Shown piece after piece: positions 13,401 to 28,856 of a stretch of 64,000 bases of DNA; the stretch's first letter is position 1, and the number at the start of each line of letters is the position of its first letter. Source of the DNA: Apostichopus japonicus (Eukaryota; Echinodermata; Holothuroidea; Aspidochirotida; Stichopodidae); the NCBI RefSeq assembly GCF_037975245.1, contig NC_092568.1, positions 33,514,501-33,578,500 on the forward strand, read 5' to 3'. The notes beneath the pieces were generated by a model. That model saw only the letters and a list, made by a program, of their open reading frames with translations. It was not told where the DNA came from and searched no databases. The translations under genes were made by a program, and so were the position numbers.

Positions 13401-16400
13401 AAAGGTTTGGTGCAAAACTGTTTTGGTATTTACTTTACAACACTGTATCATACTCCCCACTACTGACCCTCAAGTTGAAATATGATCCATCCCATTCAAA
13501 ACATATCAAAATGTCCACAGTAACGTCCACATAATGTCCATCTATGAATCTAGTACAACAAAGAAAACTCTATAGACCTAATACTGGTTACCAGACCAAA
13601 TACTCATAACATCAATTCTAGCTTTGTTAGACCACAAATGATTCAAGATGCAAAGTTTTGGTGCAAAACTGTTTTGGTATATTGTATACTGTACAACACT
13701 GTATCATACTCCCCACTATTAACCCTCAAGTTGAAATATGATCCATCCCATTCAAAACATATCAAAATGTCCACAGTAATGTCAATGTAATGTCCATCTA
13801 TGAAACTAGTACAACAAAGAAAACTCTATAGACCTAATACTGATTATTGAACAAACTCATGAGTGATTGTCCTCTGCAAAAATTGGGCGAGCAAAACTCT
13901 ACACTTGTAACTAAAAATCTCAATGTCTACTATCTAAGTTCAGGACGCAAGAACATTGTTGCACAGTCATGATAGTCACACTTCACAATAGGCCTACGAA
14001 ATGTTGAAATGCAAACTCAACATTCTTGAAGTCGTCCTCATTCAACGTCAATGTTGAATAGCATTGTAGATGATTCTGTATCCCACACACACACACAATT
14101 GACTTCCCGATAGTATATTGAACAACACCTGGGCTGTTGGTGGTCATCAGTCAATGGTTTATTTGAAGCCATGTTGTGCTCTTCAGGCATGCAGGTATTA
14201 TAAGTTGCAACTACCATCTTTCAACAAAATAAATTGGTAAGCATTGGAAGGTTTCCAGTAGAGGTCCCCATTGAAGCCCATGCATGTTTATTATGTATAA
14301 ATACAGGGTTTCCCCCACACTATGTCCTGTACGTCACATTTTGTCCTGTACGTCACATTTTTAATTTTGATAATTAGATTTGCTGTGAATATTTTTTCAA
14401 TTTTTTTGGGATGGATTTTGTTGAACAATGTTCTTAATTAGAACTTTACAGAATATCACCAAAAAAAAATTGTTCGTCCATATCAAAACTTGAAAAAAGT
14501 GCTGAAAATTGTGACGTACGGGACATCAGTATTTGGACACTAGCTAATTAGCATATTTAATTGATGAACCCCCAAACATAATATGTCAAAATTATTGGAA
14601 GGAAGGGTGTATCATGTCCCACATAACTTATATTCAATAAGTTCATATTGCTGGCAGGGAAATAGGATTCCAAATGTCCCGTACGTCACACTGCAACTTG
14701 AATTTATGCAAATTAGCTGGCTGTAATTGTTCGAATAGGCAAAAAAAATTTAAAAAATTATGAAAATCTGAAACTTCAATAATTCAGCTTTAACATGACA
14801 CCACATTTAGGGTGCATTAGTAAAGTTTGAAATTTGGCTTCTAGGGATACAATAGCTTGGACCTGCCCTCCAATATTTAACAATGTGATTGAATCCTTCT
14901 CAACCTATTAAACCACTCCAATATTTAACAATGTGATTGAATCCTTCTCAACCTATTAAACCACTCCAACATCTAACAATGTGATTGATTTCTTCTCTGG
15001 TTTGCTCGACCTCTAATATGCCTTTAATGGTAACCCAGAGACCTTGCCCTCTACTCACTTAATCCTTTTCCACATTTTTTTGTTTTTTTTGCTGACATCA
15101 AGGTCTGCTTTCCCAGTTTTTGAAGGTCACACATGTCATATGACAGTCAATTTTTTTTTATGTCACAGAAGTGTTATATTTGCTATTAGTCATGCTAGAT
15201 TGCAGGGGTATATACTGCACCTGAAACCATGAATGGAAGATTGTTTCTTATAGTTGATGCCCACAAAGGAGTGTCACAAATAAAAAGCTGGTAATCTCTG
15301 ATCTTTCCTGGTTCTCATTTAATCGTGGGACAAACTTTAACTCCACATTAATTAATTGAAAATTTGAGCAAATGGTATGGCAAGGAATCACAAAACCAAC
15401 TGGCTTTCTGTTATAAACCTTTTTAAAAGTTTTTAGTGCATATAGGGACTAGGTCTTTAATTGTTGAGATTTGGGAAATCTATGAGGGTATGGAAAAGAT
15501 TATGTAAAGAAAATAATAAGCATATGAAATACTTATAAACCTTAGAACTGTTCTATTCTGCAAAAAGTTTTCAATAAAAAGAGAAATAAAGATTGATCTC
15601 TTGAAATGTCAGTGTGATATTTTCAGAATAGGAATTTAAATGGTTTATATAATAGGATGTTTTTGGTCTTCTTTTTCTATATTATAAATTATATTCTTGT
15701 TATTTGTCTCTTTTTTTTTGGGGGGGGGGGGCTGTTGTCTACATTGAAACTGTTATATGTGAAAGAGTTTATTACAGCTTTGATTGCACATACTGCACAA
15801 GATAAAATTTAGACACATTGGTTTTTGGAATTTAAAAGGACAAAAGTTTATCATACATAGTTGTATAATATTACACACTGTGTGATGCAGGGCTTATGAG
15901 TTGTTACAATAAATCAGGTAAACAACATCTATGGCTGCGCTATGGACAGACGAAGCAGTTAGATTGAATTTTCTTAAGAGTTAATATATTGACCATGTTG
16001 AAATTTAAATTGTTCCCTCTCCTTGTTTCCTTTGGTCTGGTAAATTTACTCCAGGGCTGTAAAAACTGCTTGCAAATTGTAAATATTCACAACTTGGTCT
16101 GCAGGGAATATGATATATACTGCTTTCATATATATGCTCTGATCGATGATCTATGAATGTTATACCCCAGAAAGTAATAAAGTTTATTTCACTAAAGTAT
16201 GATGAGCAAATGGTGTGTTGAGGAAGTACTACAAGTCTGGGTTTATTACTTATATATATATAGTACGTGTTTTAGTTGAAAGTGGAAGTGTACGTTGGTA
16301 GAGAAGCATCGAGGTCAAAAAGTGCAATCATTGTTGTCTCCGAGAGTCGAATAAGTGTTAAAATGTGAGACGTTAGTCGAGATCCCTTTAACATGATCGC

Positions 16401-19400
16401 ACCCACGCCCGTAGATACCATGGTCCTGCATAGCAGCACCGTGACAATGGTGTTTGTCAGCACCGTGACAATGGTGTTTGTCAGCACCGTGTCAGCACCG
16501 TGACAATGGTACGTGTGATTAGTTTTGGTTCCTGCTGGTTCTGATCCTTTTAAGTCTCACAATATACATGTAATGCAGAATCAACAGCTGATAGGTTTGA
16601 AACTATAGAAACTGTAGATAGAGACTCTAATTGACATAGGTTTGATATTGGGCATGGGGTGGGGGGGGAGGTGGGGTGGAGTGGAGTGCAGGGGGCACAC
16701 CAGTGTATGTTCATGGTGGCGCCACACTGTACTGTGAAATTTTACATTACGTGTAAAGCAAGGTTAAATATATATGTCAGATACAACAACGCACAAGTAT
16801 AACTTCCATTAGCAATTGCTATATATACAGTATAGTCATATGTTAGGTATCTACAGTAAAGAACAGTACACTGGTACTCAAGTTCAACAGTTACTATATA
16901 CTGTAGCAATGTTACTGGCCATAGTCGCTACTGTGTATCATATCATGAAAAATAATCAATGATGTGTATACATGCACTTCCTACTCTAACAGCATTCAAG
17001 TAGAACAAGTTTCACGTTCTGCGTGAAACTGTGTTTGTATTGGGTCTCAAAGAAAAGGAAGTTTACCACACTTTGACATAGAATTTCAGGAATTTGGTAC
17101 AGTAAATAAATTTGAATCTGTCCTTTGGACATCACACTGGGCCAAGAAATAAGTTGAAAACATATATAGTAGGTAATGGGTTGATCTGAAATTTGTGATG
17201 GTTGCTTATAATGAAATAAGGTGAAAACATATATTTATAATACAGTAGGTAATGGGTTGATCTGAAATTTGTGATGGTTGCTTATAATTATAGACTCAAT
17301 GACGGGACTAATTTGATACGCAGTATCTCACAGACTGACAGTTTGTTAGTTTGCTGGGTTGCTTGTTGTACTGTCTACAGGCTTGAGCGAGAGAGTGACT
17401 AGTTTGTTAAGATGGTGTTGTTACGAACACAGGCAGTCGTAGAGGTATTGGGAGAGGTGGGACCACTCTACTGGTCCTCATTTCTTCACACCAAACCAAG
17501 GGACAGTTCATGCCATCCCATCCTAACTCTAAAACCCCTCAACAAAGAGTATGTACACCAAATTACATATGGGAACTCTAGCGCTTATTATCCCATTACT
17601 CTGAAATGGTAGGTGAGCGGCCGGGAGCATCGATCTAAACGACGACCACTAACATACATACCAATACACGAGAAACATGGACGATATCTAGCCTAAAGAT
17701 GCGAGGGAAGAGACTGCCAGTTCGCGGCACTACCATTCGGCCGGTCCGCATCTCCCGCAAGTGTTTACCAGAGTGGCGGGCCGAGTTGTCTACCTCCTCA
17801 GGAAAAAGGGGTTTGACACTGTGTACCTCTATGACTGGCCTATAGTAGGAGAGTCACAAGAGAACAGCGTACGTAAAACCCTAGAATTTCCTACAGGGTT
17901 TAGCTTGGATAGTGAATGGTGTGATATGGAACCTCATCCCTGCACAAACCGTCCAGTTTCTGGGGGTGGTACTGGTACTTCTCATGGGAGAGAGAATCAG
18001 ATAGGCGGTGGAAGCTAGTAGACGGAATTTTATCTAAACAAGAGTCTCCAGCAATAGATGTGGCTAAGGTCATTTGGGCTGATGACCAGCATGGTGGATG
18101 TAGTCTCAATAAGCAGACAGAATGAGACACTAACAAATTCATCTGCAGGCGGTCATCGACCCAAAGAAACTGGACAAGCAGGCACAAGTCTTTGAACAGA
18201 GGAGATAGTTTCCAATTCTCCGGTTGTGGTCCACCACAGAGCATTGGAGCCAGGGTACAAGCAGGCACAAGTCTCTCGAACAGAGGAGATAGTTTCCAAT
18301 TCTCCGGTTGTGGTCCACCACAGAGCATTGGAGCCAGGGTACAAGCAGGCACAAGTCTCTAGAACAGAGGAGATAGTTTCCAATTCTCCGGTTGTGGTCC
18401 ACCACAGAGCATTGGAGCCAGGGTACAAGCAGGCACAAGTCTCTCAAACAGAGGAATAGATTCCCATCTCTGGTGGTGGTCCACCCCAGAGCATTGGAGC
18501 CAGGGTTATACGTACTTCCAATGACGTCGATATCAATGGATGCCTCCCTAACGGGATGGGGAGCTCTCTGGCAGAATCGGACAAGGGTTTTGAGATAAGT
18601 TGCCTGGAAGCTGTCAGGGCTTCTTTCAGACAGGAGGGCTTTGAGAGGCGGCAGGCAGCTCAAGGATATCGACGATGGCAACTTGCCGACTGCAAAGATT
18701 CGGGTAGGGGTGCCACAGCAGACAATTACTTCCTGCAGTACTTGTTAAAAGGTTTAACCAGTTCACTCTTGACATAGTAGAATGTGAGTGCTAAGGTTGT
18801 GAGGAGACAGGTAAGCTCGTCACTGGTAAATATCCAAAGCCGGTTAGTTTTGGAATATCTTTAAAGTAAATTATCTGATCGTCAATACAGAAATCTTTAT
18901 AGAGCCGGAATCAAATAGAGCAATTTCTATTGGTACTTGTCACGATAAGTGCCTTTCTTTTCCTCATACAGATATATACATTAATTATGTTTAGCTTGAT
19001 AATAATGCATTTTATTATCCTACTGTATCTTAATCGCTTTTGATCGCTTGAACACATTCAGGCAAAGTTCAAAACCCCTACAGGCCTACCTTGATCCTGG
19101 ATACCAATCTCTATACAAAGGGACTGTAAAGTATGTTTCCTTTGGTATGATAATGTTTATTCAATTGTAATTTGTAAACAACGCACAGCTCAAAGTTTAA
19201 TAGCAGGTTAGGTTTATCTCTTTGATACATGCGCTTTGAATCAAACTGATATGGGATATGTTAAAATACAGGAAATTTGGAAGGATATTCATGTACATAT
19301 CACTTTTTGATATTTCTTTGAAATGTAATGTTACACACAGTTTCCTGGCTCATGTACATATATACACAGCTCTTTTTGTTGTATGACTGCATAGATACAC

Positions 19401-22400
19401 AGTTATCTATACTGCATGATCATACATACAGTAGTTGGTACGAGATCAACTGGCTAGTGTTGAATTACATGCTGTTTATTAACTGAGGCTCATCGGTACC
19501 TTTTACAAGTTTGTGGAATTTGTCTTTTGTTCTGTATTGTTGTTGTTGTCTTCTTTTCTTTTGTTGTGCCTTTTATGGGTTTTCAAACTACCAAACCTTT
19601 CAGTCCCTCCAAACACTAACAACAGTGTAGTGGATAAGGCTGATGGGTGCCAGAAGCTGGCTTGTGGCTAATGACCTTTCTATATATAGATGTGATCCCC
19701 AACACCCAATTTTCCCCGTACCCAATTCCTACTCCCTGTTTATGCATCCGCCAATAAGCAATACAAACAAATTCACACTATTCATGAATATGTCGTTGTG
19801 ACTTGAGTACTATAGAACACTTGTGTCTGTCATTTGGAATTTGCTAATTTCATGTATGTACAGTATGCTACAATCTTTTCCCAGCTCCCCCCCCCCCCAT
19901 ACACAGTAAACACACACCCAACCTCCATCTCTCCTTTTATGTCCTAACACCATGTTCCTACCATTCTGTATCCTCATATATGTATATACATACACACACA
20001 AATATATATATAAACATATACTTGTATGTATTTATTTTGATTCTCTTTGTTAACCAACAATAGATGCCATTGTCATAATTAACCAAGCAACTTTATTGTC
20101 TGTCATCCTCTCTTATAGTAAAGCTAAGTTTGCCTGCAACTTCTTCAGTGTACATCAATGTGCATGTTCAACACCTCCTCTGTTCCCCTTAATTGCATTC
20201 CTCTGGTTTTTCACCTTTCTTACCATGTTTCCATGAGCATGTTTCAATGAATGAGTACTAATATCTGTATTTATGTAAGTACAGTATGTGTACTGTATGT
20301 ACTGTACACAATACGCTTGGTTTAATATGGCTGTATGCAGTATATCATGCAACAGTTGGCATATAATCATGTGCCTTTTCCTAACAGTTCAGCTGAAATT
20401 GGTTTCTAACAGGAAGTTCTCTTTGAGAGCCATACTGAGCTCAAAATGTAGAATACGGTTAAAAGCCCATGTGTAAAGGTCGACTGTCCTATATATAGGA
20501 AGTCTTTCCATTAATTGTTGGATGTTGTACAACTTTGTTGCCTTAACTGACATTTGAACAGTCAGGTCTTCAGAATCGCTATCAAAGTATTTTTTAATTC
20601 ACAAACAGATATTCTTAAAAGTAATTTTCAATAGTGCTGTATCTATTCTGGAGGTTTCTCAACTTTCCCAAATCATTCCCAGATAATAGAGAGATTCTAA
20701 ATTCAGATATATGTTTTTACTTCAATGATCTCTTACCTGTCTCCCATTCCACAATTGCACTTTCCTATCTCAATTCAGATATATATGTTTATGCCATGAA
20801 GGAAGGATTTCATCTGCTTTGAGGATATATATAACTGCAGTATAAATTTGTTGTTGAAGTTTGAAGCCAAGTGGGTGACAGTTTGACAACTTTTGCTTAG
20901 AACTTAAAGTAGTGATGACATTGTATATCTTATAGGCTACATTTATCTTTATTAGAAAAAACCCTTCTACAGGTCTCCAGATTGAGTTCGGGAAATTGCT
21001 GGGAGGTGGTGGACTAGTTCAGTTAGTTCTAATTCCAGACATCCCAGTCTGCAAAGTAAACGACAAGAACAATATGGGGGGGGGGGGGGGGGAAAGCCCC
21101 TCCAAATTATGAATTTCTAAAATATTCTATCGCAGTTTTCTTCAATTAATTATAGTGTCCATATTAAGTGAACGTCGAGATGACAACGATTAGGAATTAA
21201 ACTGGTAGCTTGAAACTTCCCATTTCAGGCTTAATCAATTTTTTTATTTACACATTTTTTATTTACAAATCATTATTTACACATCATATAGCTCAACTAA
21301 GCTGGTTTGTAATAAGCATGCTTCATAGTTTAATATTAAATTACATACATGATATACTTTCTCCTTTTATAATTTGTTATCCTTGGATTGCGTCAATATG
21401 TGGTACAAGTTTGTGTGCATTGTTGAAAATTTGCTTTGAGAAGTTTTTGTTTGAAACATTTCTTGGCACAGACTTACTTGAAAACGACCCTTTTGAGCAA
21501 TTTTCAAACTTGTCAACTACTCTTTAAAACTGTAGTGCAAGTTAGGGAATGCTTTAGCATACAGTACGTGTTGTTTCATATTTTTCTCGCTATTTAGGAT
21601 TAATATTGGAAGCCTCTGAATTATCTTTTGGATATAAAGGTTTGCGTTTATTGGGATCAATTTTTAACGTATCTATTCAATCAAACATACGACTGTAGTG
21701 GTTTCGTAGGCGAAAACCAGTGTACGGTGGCCTCATCCTACCAACTCTAACATTAATTCTGTTTTCAGCAGAAAATAATCGGCCCTATATGTGGCTCGGG
21801 AGAGAGTAATAATCCCTCACAGCGGACGGATGAGACTTGTAAACAAACTCTAGGACCGTTGCTTTTGACTGATTATAGAGTGAACAAGTAGAGCCTTAAA
21901 CACTGCATGACCTCCCACAGTGACCAGTCACTGGAATTACTTAATAGGCAGCTTTCTTGTTCAAAAGTACAGCTTTATGCACGTAATAAATGTGACCAGG
22001 CTTGATTATTGCTACCGCCCATTTCTATAGACCCCGATAGTCTATGCCGCGGAATACAGCCCATCAATTTGATTATGCCTACTTGCATGTTATGCACAAT
22101 GTTTTTTGCTTTCACTTTGCACCGAAAAGAACTATTTGAAGTGCTTGATCAATAATTGTTTATAAACCGCCTAAACATAATCACCACTTTAGCTTCAAAG
22201 CAGTCTATAATGTTGCAACAGGTAAATGATGATCATGGACAATTAACTCTGGAAACATCGGCACAGTTTCGGCATGTGAACATGTCTTTGTTCTTGCCGA
22301 TGAAATGGAGGTAAAAACAGTCTAGGTGACTTTTATTGCTCAGCGGAAGCTATTCACTGTATACTATAAAAGTAAAGTAACCTGCATCCTCCGGATTGAA

Positions 22401-25400
22401 GTTTTAGAAAAAATCATCTCTTTCGTTCGACTATAATAGACTCATTTTTCGGTGAAGAAAAGAAATCGTTCGGTAGAATCCAAAACAACCTGGAAATGGG
22501 CAGAAAAATAGCAATTAATTACTGTACAAACCACTATCGTTGCTGCAATAAATACTCTACTGCAGTCATTGGTTTAAATCCTACTCTAGCAAATAAATAA
22601 ATATACATATATATATATATATTTATTATATATTATATTATTATTATATATTTATTATTTTTTCTAATATCACTCTCTCTCTCTCTCTGACGTTACAGAA
22701 CCTCACTGGATCAGTGAAGAGTTAGAGATCATAGTATGTTCAGAATGTAAATCCATTCACGAGGGAGTCACGGAAACGACCTTCCGGTCACTCCAGGTGG
22801 CCTCTGAATGGACCGCGGAAAGTATTCAGGTATGACACACTGCTCTGAACTTGAGGATGCGACCACTTTAAACACACAGTATACTTATACAATATCAATT
22901 AGTTTGCTGTGAAGTAATATATCATAGTTGCTAACCAGCAGTTGGATAAAGGACCTGGAACCATTGCTGAATTAGGGCAGAACTTAAAGTTTCAAGACTG
23001 GTACCTTGCAGGAAAAGAGATTTTTGTTGTTTCATGGCTAACTTCTTCTCCTTCCCCATCCCGACCCTTCCAAACTCTCCCCGTTTGGATTGAGATTGTT
23101 GGGGTCGTCATGTGACATACCATGTGACAATTGCACAAACTTTTTACCTTCCGATGTGCTGCACGTTTGCAAGACAAGTGGGTTGTCAGTGAAACCAAAG
23201 TTGTCACTTTCAGCAGACAAGTGGTTTGAAGCACTAAAATACAGTATCTCCTTTAAAAAGCTTTCAAAAGTCAGAAATTGTTTGTTAATTGCTCTCAACA
23301 TCAATAAGTACAATGCTCATTTAATTGAAACAAAAGGATTACACTGATGGCAACTCCCTCAACTTTGCAAAGTGGTTTTAATTGTCATGTTCTGATTGTG
23401 TGTTAAAAGTAAGTGGGCCTGACATTCCCATCCTAGTAGGATCTCCTTCAGAGGCTGAATGACAAGTAACAGAAAATACAAAGGACCACATACAAGGGAC
23501 CAAATACTTAGGTTCTGATTGTATCAATTTTGAAACTTGATTTACAGGACTGGTTCTGTTGCTGTGAACATTTTGTCAAAGTTACAGAAAACAAAATGAA
23601 AAAAACTATCAGACATCATTAAAACCATGTCATTTTGTTTAGATTTGATGAAAAGACAGCACACATTTTTGCCCCCCTTTTTTTGGTTGACTGCTTGGGG
23701 GCAAGGATCAGGATCGAGGGAAACAGGATTGTGTTGAGCAGTACAGACTAGAGTACTAAACCTTCTACCAAGTTTATTGTCAGAATTGCCAGTGGGTATT
23801 AATATCAAGGCCCATTCATTTTCTTTTAACACACACATATATACTGACAGATCTGATACAGTACTGTTAGATTGACTAACTAAGTTAAATACATGCTGGC
23901 ATCCTGTTGACCAGTGAGTTTAAATCAGAAACTTTTTGTCCTGATAGGCATTCATACAGTAGGACCTAGCTTTTCTTTCCATGGTTTCTTTTGTACATGT
24001 TCCAGGAAGGGAGGAGTTATAAAACAGGGACAATTGTTTATCAGAATGTAAACAGCCAGGCATTAACGATGTGCTAATTATTGTGTATATCATACGTGAC
24101 TAAATCCTTTTTGCCGTGCAGCTGATCGGGGTGGAATTTTTGACGTACAGTAAGGTCGACTTGTTCGAGCAGTTTGTAAACTACATTCACGATATTCTTT
24201 GTGCAGCCTGTGACATATCTGCGCAGCTTCACACTCGCCATTTCGAACCGAGTGACGGGTAAAACCGTCACCCGCGTCATATACTACCGAGATGAAAAAA
24301 ACGATAGCAACATCATCAGCTCTTTACAGCAGGAGACACAAACCCAACCATATCATCTCTAGCTTACATGACAGAGATCTGTGCATAGAACACTTCCTAC
24401 AGAAAGCATATTAATAAAAAATTATAGTTCTGTTTGCGTCAAGATGTCCTATTTTGGGATCTGCGGTTTTGTTAATCTGTGAATGTCATAGGAACTGAAA
24501 CCGTTTACATATTTCTTCAGATGTTATTCTTTCTCTTCATATTTTCAAGTTATGAAATTTTAACTAACATTGCTGACACCATTGCCTTTTAAAAGGTCAT
24601 GATCGTCAATATTCTAAGATTCAGCAAAATCTGTCTCCATTGCAGAAAAAAAATTAAAAAATGGTCAGTATATAGATAAAGAGAATCATAAGAAAACAAA
24701 AGAAACATGGAGCAGGTTTGGCTCGATGATATGTCGACAATTATACAGAAATTGATCGAGTCTTCAGTCTTGTGTGCTGGAAAGAAAAACGGAAAAAAAA
24801 AATAATGTTAAATCTGTGATAACTCTCAATTGGAAATTTTGGAAGTTTTGTCCTCTTGAAAATGGTTTGATTAAAAAGTTTGGTTTGGTTTTTTTTGGAA
24901 CTGTTTTTTGAAAACTTGACTCTCATTTTTATTTTGCCTCAACCAGAAAGTCAAACATATCTCAAACGATGTCACCAATGCAATTTACGAGCGTGAACTG
25001 CCACCAGCTTTCAGGAAGCCCACAAGATGTTTCGATTGGTAAGGTATTCTGTTCAAGAACGAAAATCTCTGTTCGCGTAAAAAAAATAAGAAAGGATGGA
25101 AATTAAAATTATTGAGGACATATTCCGGGTGTTCTTGTCAAAGGTTGTTCAGTGGTTAATCATATGTATGGTGCATATTCAGTCCATATGATAAGAGTAT
25201 ATTTCAGAATCCTTGAAGGTTAATGAAGATGCCCATGGGAATACCACGTCTTTGTAAAATGTTTGTTCTATTGTCTAAAGTGTTTCATTGACAGGGACTC
25301 CAACACTGGTTTGGGATTGGGGAGTGAAGGAGGGGGGGGGGGAATGTGGTGGGTTGGCCAGGAGTCCAACCGATGTACACTGGTGTCGAAATTGATGCCA

Positions 25401-28400
25401 TAGGCAGCGTACGTGAACAAAATTAATTGCTGTGAAAATTATTGAGGTCATGGCATCCCTGGTTTGAATTTGGAAATTGGATGTAAATCTTGAAGAGAAA
25501 CTTTTGAAGAGAAATTTTGCAATGTGCTTTGACAGTATGACATCACATCTGTTTGCCTCAAGTTCACTTTTGGGCAGAATGTGTCAACGTCAAATGTTGT
25601 CGTCTCCAAAACGGAACATAGGAATGAATGAAATATATATGCTCTTTCTGCAATCCAGACTAAACTTTCATTGGGATTATCCTTTGAATGTCAAATACAT
25701 GTCCCTGATTAATGGCTTGTTTCGGGTATGAACTTTGCCGTAAGTCAGATACTTGTTTGCAATGTGAACCTGAGTAGTAATATTTTGATTGTGTTTTTAA
25801 TATGGAATAATTATATATGGTACACACTTATTCAGCCTAGATATTAACAGTTCTAGTATCATTACTGTTTAATAGAAAACGTACATATGTGGGCTTCATT
25901 TGATCTTAGAACTACCCTTTGCATGACTGGTGTGTTCGGTTTATGGCACAGATCTTACTTCTATGCTCCCTTTGATTAACTAAACATGACATGGTACTGT
26001 CTTTAAGTCCATTTTCTCACACACCCACAGTACGTTGGTCACTTATCATATAGAATCTTGTACACTGTCAAAGTACTTTAGATATTACATTTCAATAAAT
26101 TCATTAATTAGGGGTGGAAGGAGGGAAATTCCCTTTTGTGCTGCTGAACGTGGATCATCTAGTAATTAATGTCGCACGGAAAGTCAATTAGTGTGAAGTA
26201 CCACTGTGCATACATACATTACACTCTTTGATAATTTTTTGTGTAGTTTACTTTACATATCTCACATCAAAGGTCTGATAAGTTCAGTCATTGAACCTTT
26301 ATCTGCAGCGGGACTTGTCGTTGATGTAGAAGTTTCGAAGGCACATCTCAAGCTTAATTTTCAACCGACTCTTTTAGAATGGCAAAGTCCATCGGAAAGG
26401 GATTAAACCATGCGTCAGTTGTGGGGTGGGCGGTTGGGGGGGGGGGGGAGGGTTGTCACAAGATTGCTGACCTTTGTTAACTTGTTAGTTGAACAATCTT
26501 GTCAGGACGAGAACATGATTTGAAAGAGCAAAGAACGTTTTGGCCAAAAGCGAAATTTGAAAGACTCAACTAAGGATTTGGCAAGCCCTTTACTGATCTG
26601 TTATACTGCATAACTGTAATGCACTTGCTTGGTGGACACCTCTTATATCATCATTTCTTTGATGGGGACATAAATATCCAAATTTAGCAAGAATTTTTTC
26701 TTTATCTCATATTTTCTGGACCACCTCATTGACCCTGGATCCCATCATGCTGTAGCCTCCCTCCGACCCCCCCCCCCTCCCCTCATCTGGTCAGACTTGA
26801 TCTCCAGCTGTTTTCAAAAAGTCCTAAACAATTTCGGCTTGATAGTACGCATGGAGTACACATGATTTCATTTGACACTTTAATCTTCCCATTTGGAGTC
26901 GGCATTGAGGTTGGAAGGAGGGGTATTTGGCTGGGAGTGGGAGGCAGTGAGTTCATACAGCCTTAGTTTTACTATATACAGTAGGCTAGTGCAATATAGA
27001 ATAGAGAGATGGATGGATACAAGTCATTGCTTGTAATATCATCAAGTTCGGGAGAATGGTACCGATTGCAATGCCAAATGGTTTCTTTTTTTCCCCCCGT
27101 CATGTTAAAGACGTATGCAAGCCAGCCAAACTGTGTACCGTTCCACTGTAGTTTTCTAAACACCCTCTTCCAATTTTTACCTCTTGTAACAACAGGAGGT
27201 TTCGTGAACACTGGATAAAATCCAAGTACATCAAAAAGTTATTCAAACAGAGGGGTAACCCACCAAGGTACCTCTGGGGCACAAAGACGGGCTACTTGTG
27301 GAAACGGGGTCGAGACGACAGCCTATTCATGAGACGGTGGTTTGTACTGGACGTGGAGAACACACCCATTCTGAAATATTACTCGGATGCAAACGTAAGT
27401 ACACATTGTTGTTGACGACGGCCATGGGTACTCAGCTTCTAACGAAGGGTCATCAGTATTGGCTGAAAATATGCTAGAAAATCAAGGAGAATGTTCACCC
27501 CCCATGGTCAGGCCTCAAGAAGCATTTGACTGTGGCCACTTGTCAGTATTTATCCAAAACTACTGTGATATTTCATTGAATAGATTTAAACATTTCTCAG
27601 TATCTGGGAATAAACTTTTAAGATCAGAGCTTCTCAAGGAAAGTACCATTGAAAACTTCTTGCAATTGTAGTTAATGTGCTTAAATTTGGGGTGAGTTCT
27701 GATGGTTTGGAGCAATATTCTATTAGCCAAACTATGGCTTCAGCCCAAAGGAGTATTTCAGTTAACTTTCCCTAATTTAACCCTAATTAAAACAATTACA
27801 CTTCATTCCTTCTTTGAAATTGTCTAATTTTATCCTCTTTCTTTGTCTTAGATGAGGAGGGGTGTTGGAGGGAGGGAGTGGGGGGGGGGGAGAGAGAAAG
27901 GGAGGTTGGGATGGGGGCAGACCAGGAAAGAATTTTTTGATCAAATTGTTAGCAATACTTTTTAGCAAGCTTCAATTGGCAACCAATAATGATGACATTC
28001 AAGTTTATTCGATAGCTAATATTATTCACACCAAATTTCCCTGTGTGTATCTCTTCACCCAACTCTTGCTCTATCCCCCTCTGTCACTTTCACCCCCTTT
28101 CTCATTTTTGCTCCAAAAAAAAAAATGAGACTTTGAAGGGAAAAAAGGTGACCTTTCTTTATAATCTCACTGTGCCACCATCCAGGATGTTAATCAGAAA
28201 TGCAACTTTATTATAACTGATCCATTAGTTTTATGAATGTCAGACCCTAGGCTGCCACATTTTTATCTTTCTTGAGTATGCTAAAAAATCTAGTGGCTAA
28301 GATTACGTCCCCAGTTGGTAGAGTATTGTCCCGAATAACAGCCCTGGACATTACAGTAGTTTACTTTAGAGGCTGTTTGGGGTAGCCTATAATGTAGTAA

Positions 28401-28809
28401 AACAGGGACTTAAGCTCTGAATTCATGTGGGTCTACCACTGATAGTTTCTATCATTATGCATGTGTTTATGTTCTCAATGTGTATACTGGCAGAAAAAGT
28501 GCAAGTGCCTTTTATTTTCGACTGGCAAACGGGAAAAATCCACTGGCATATTTGGCCAGTAAATAACCTGAATTTTCAAGGGTCTGCACTCTGCATATTA
28601 CGTCACTTTCGGTGATCATGCACTGAAGAAGAGCTACTGTTGCTCCAAAGCTCTGCAAAACCCAAACATTGGCTGTTTTAAGTTCAATCATTCACTTAAT
28701 TTAATTTGTTGTATCTCACTTGAGATCCAGCCATTCTCTAAAAGCAGCATAACTGCTTGACAGTTTGTTTCTATTATTCCTTGATATATATATATATATA
28801 TATATATAA

Positions 28810-28856
<47 letters not shown>

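Noticed and set aside
18139-18681. 180-codon minus-strand open frame with repeated CLLVPWLQC
   Set aside because: Artefact of the 84-bp repeat whose period is a multiple of three. The coding remnant here is on the plus strand.
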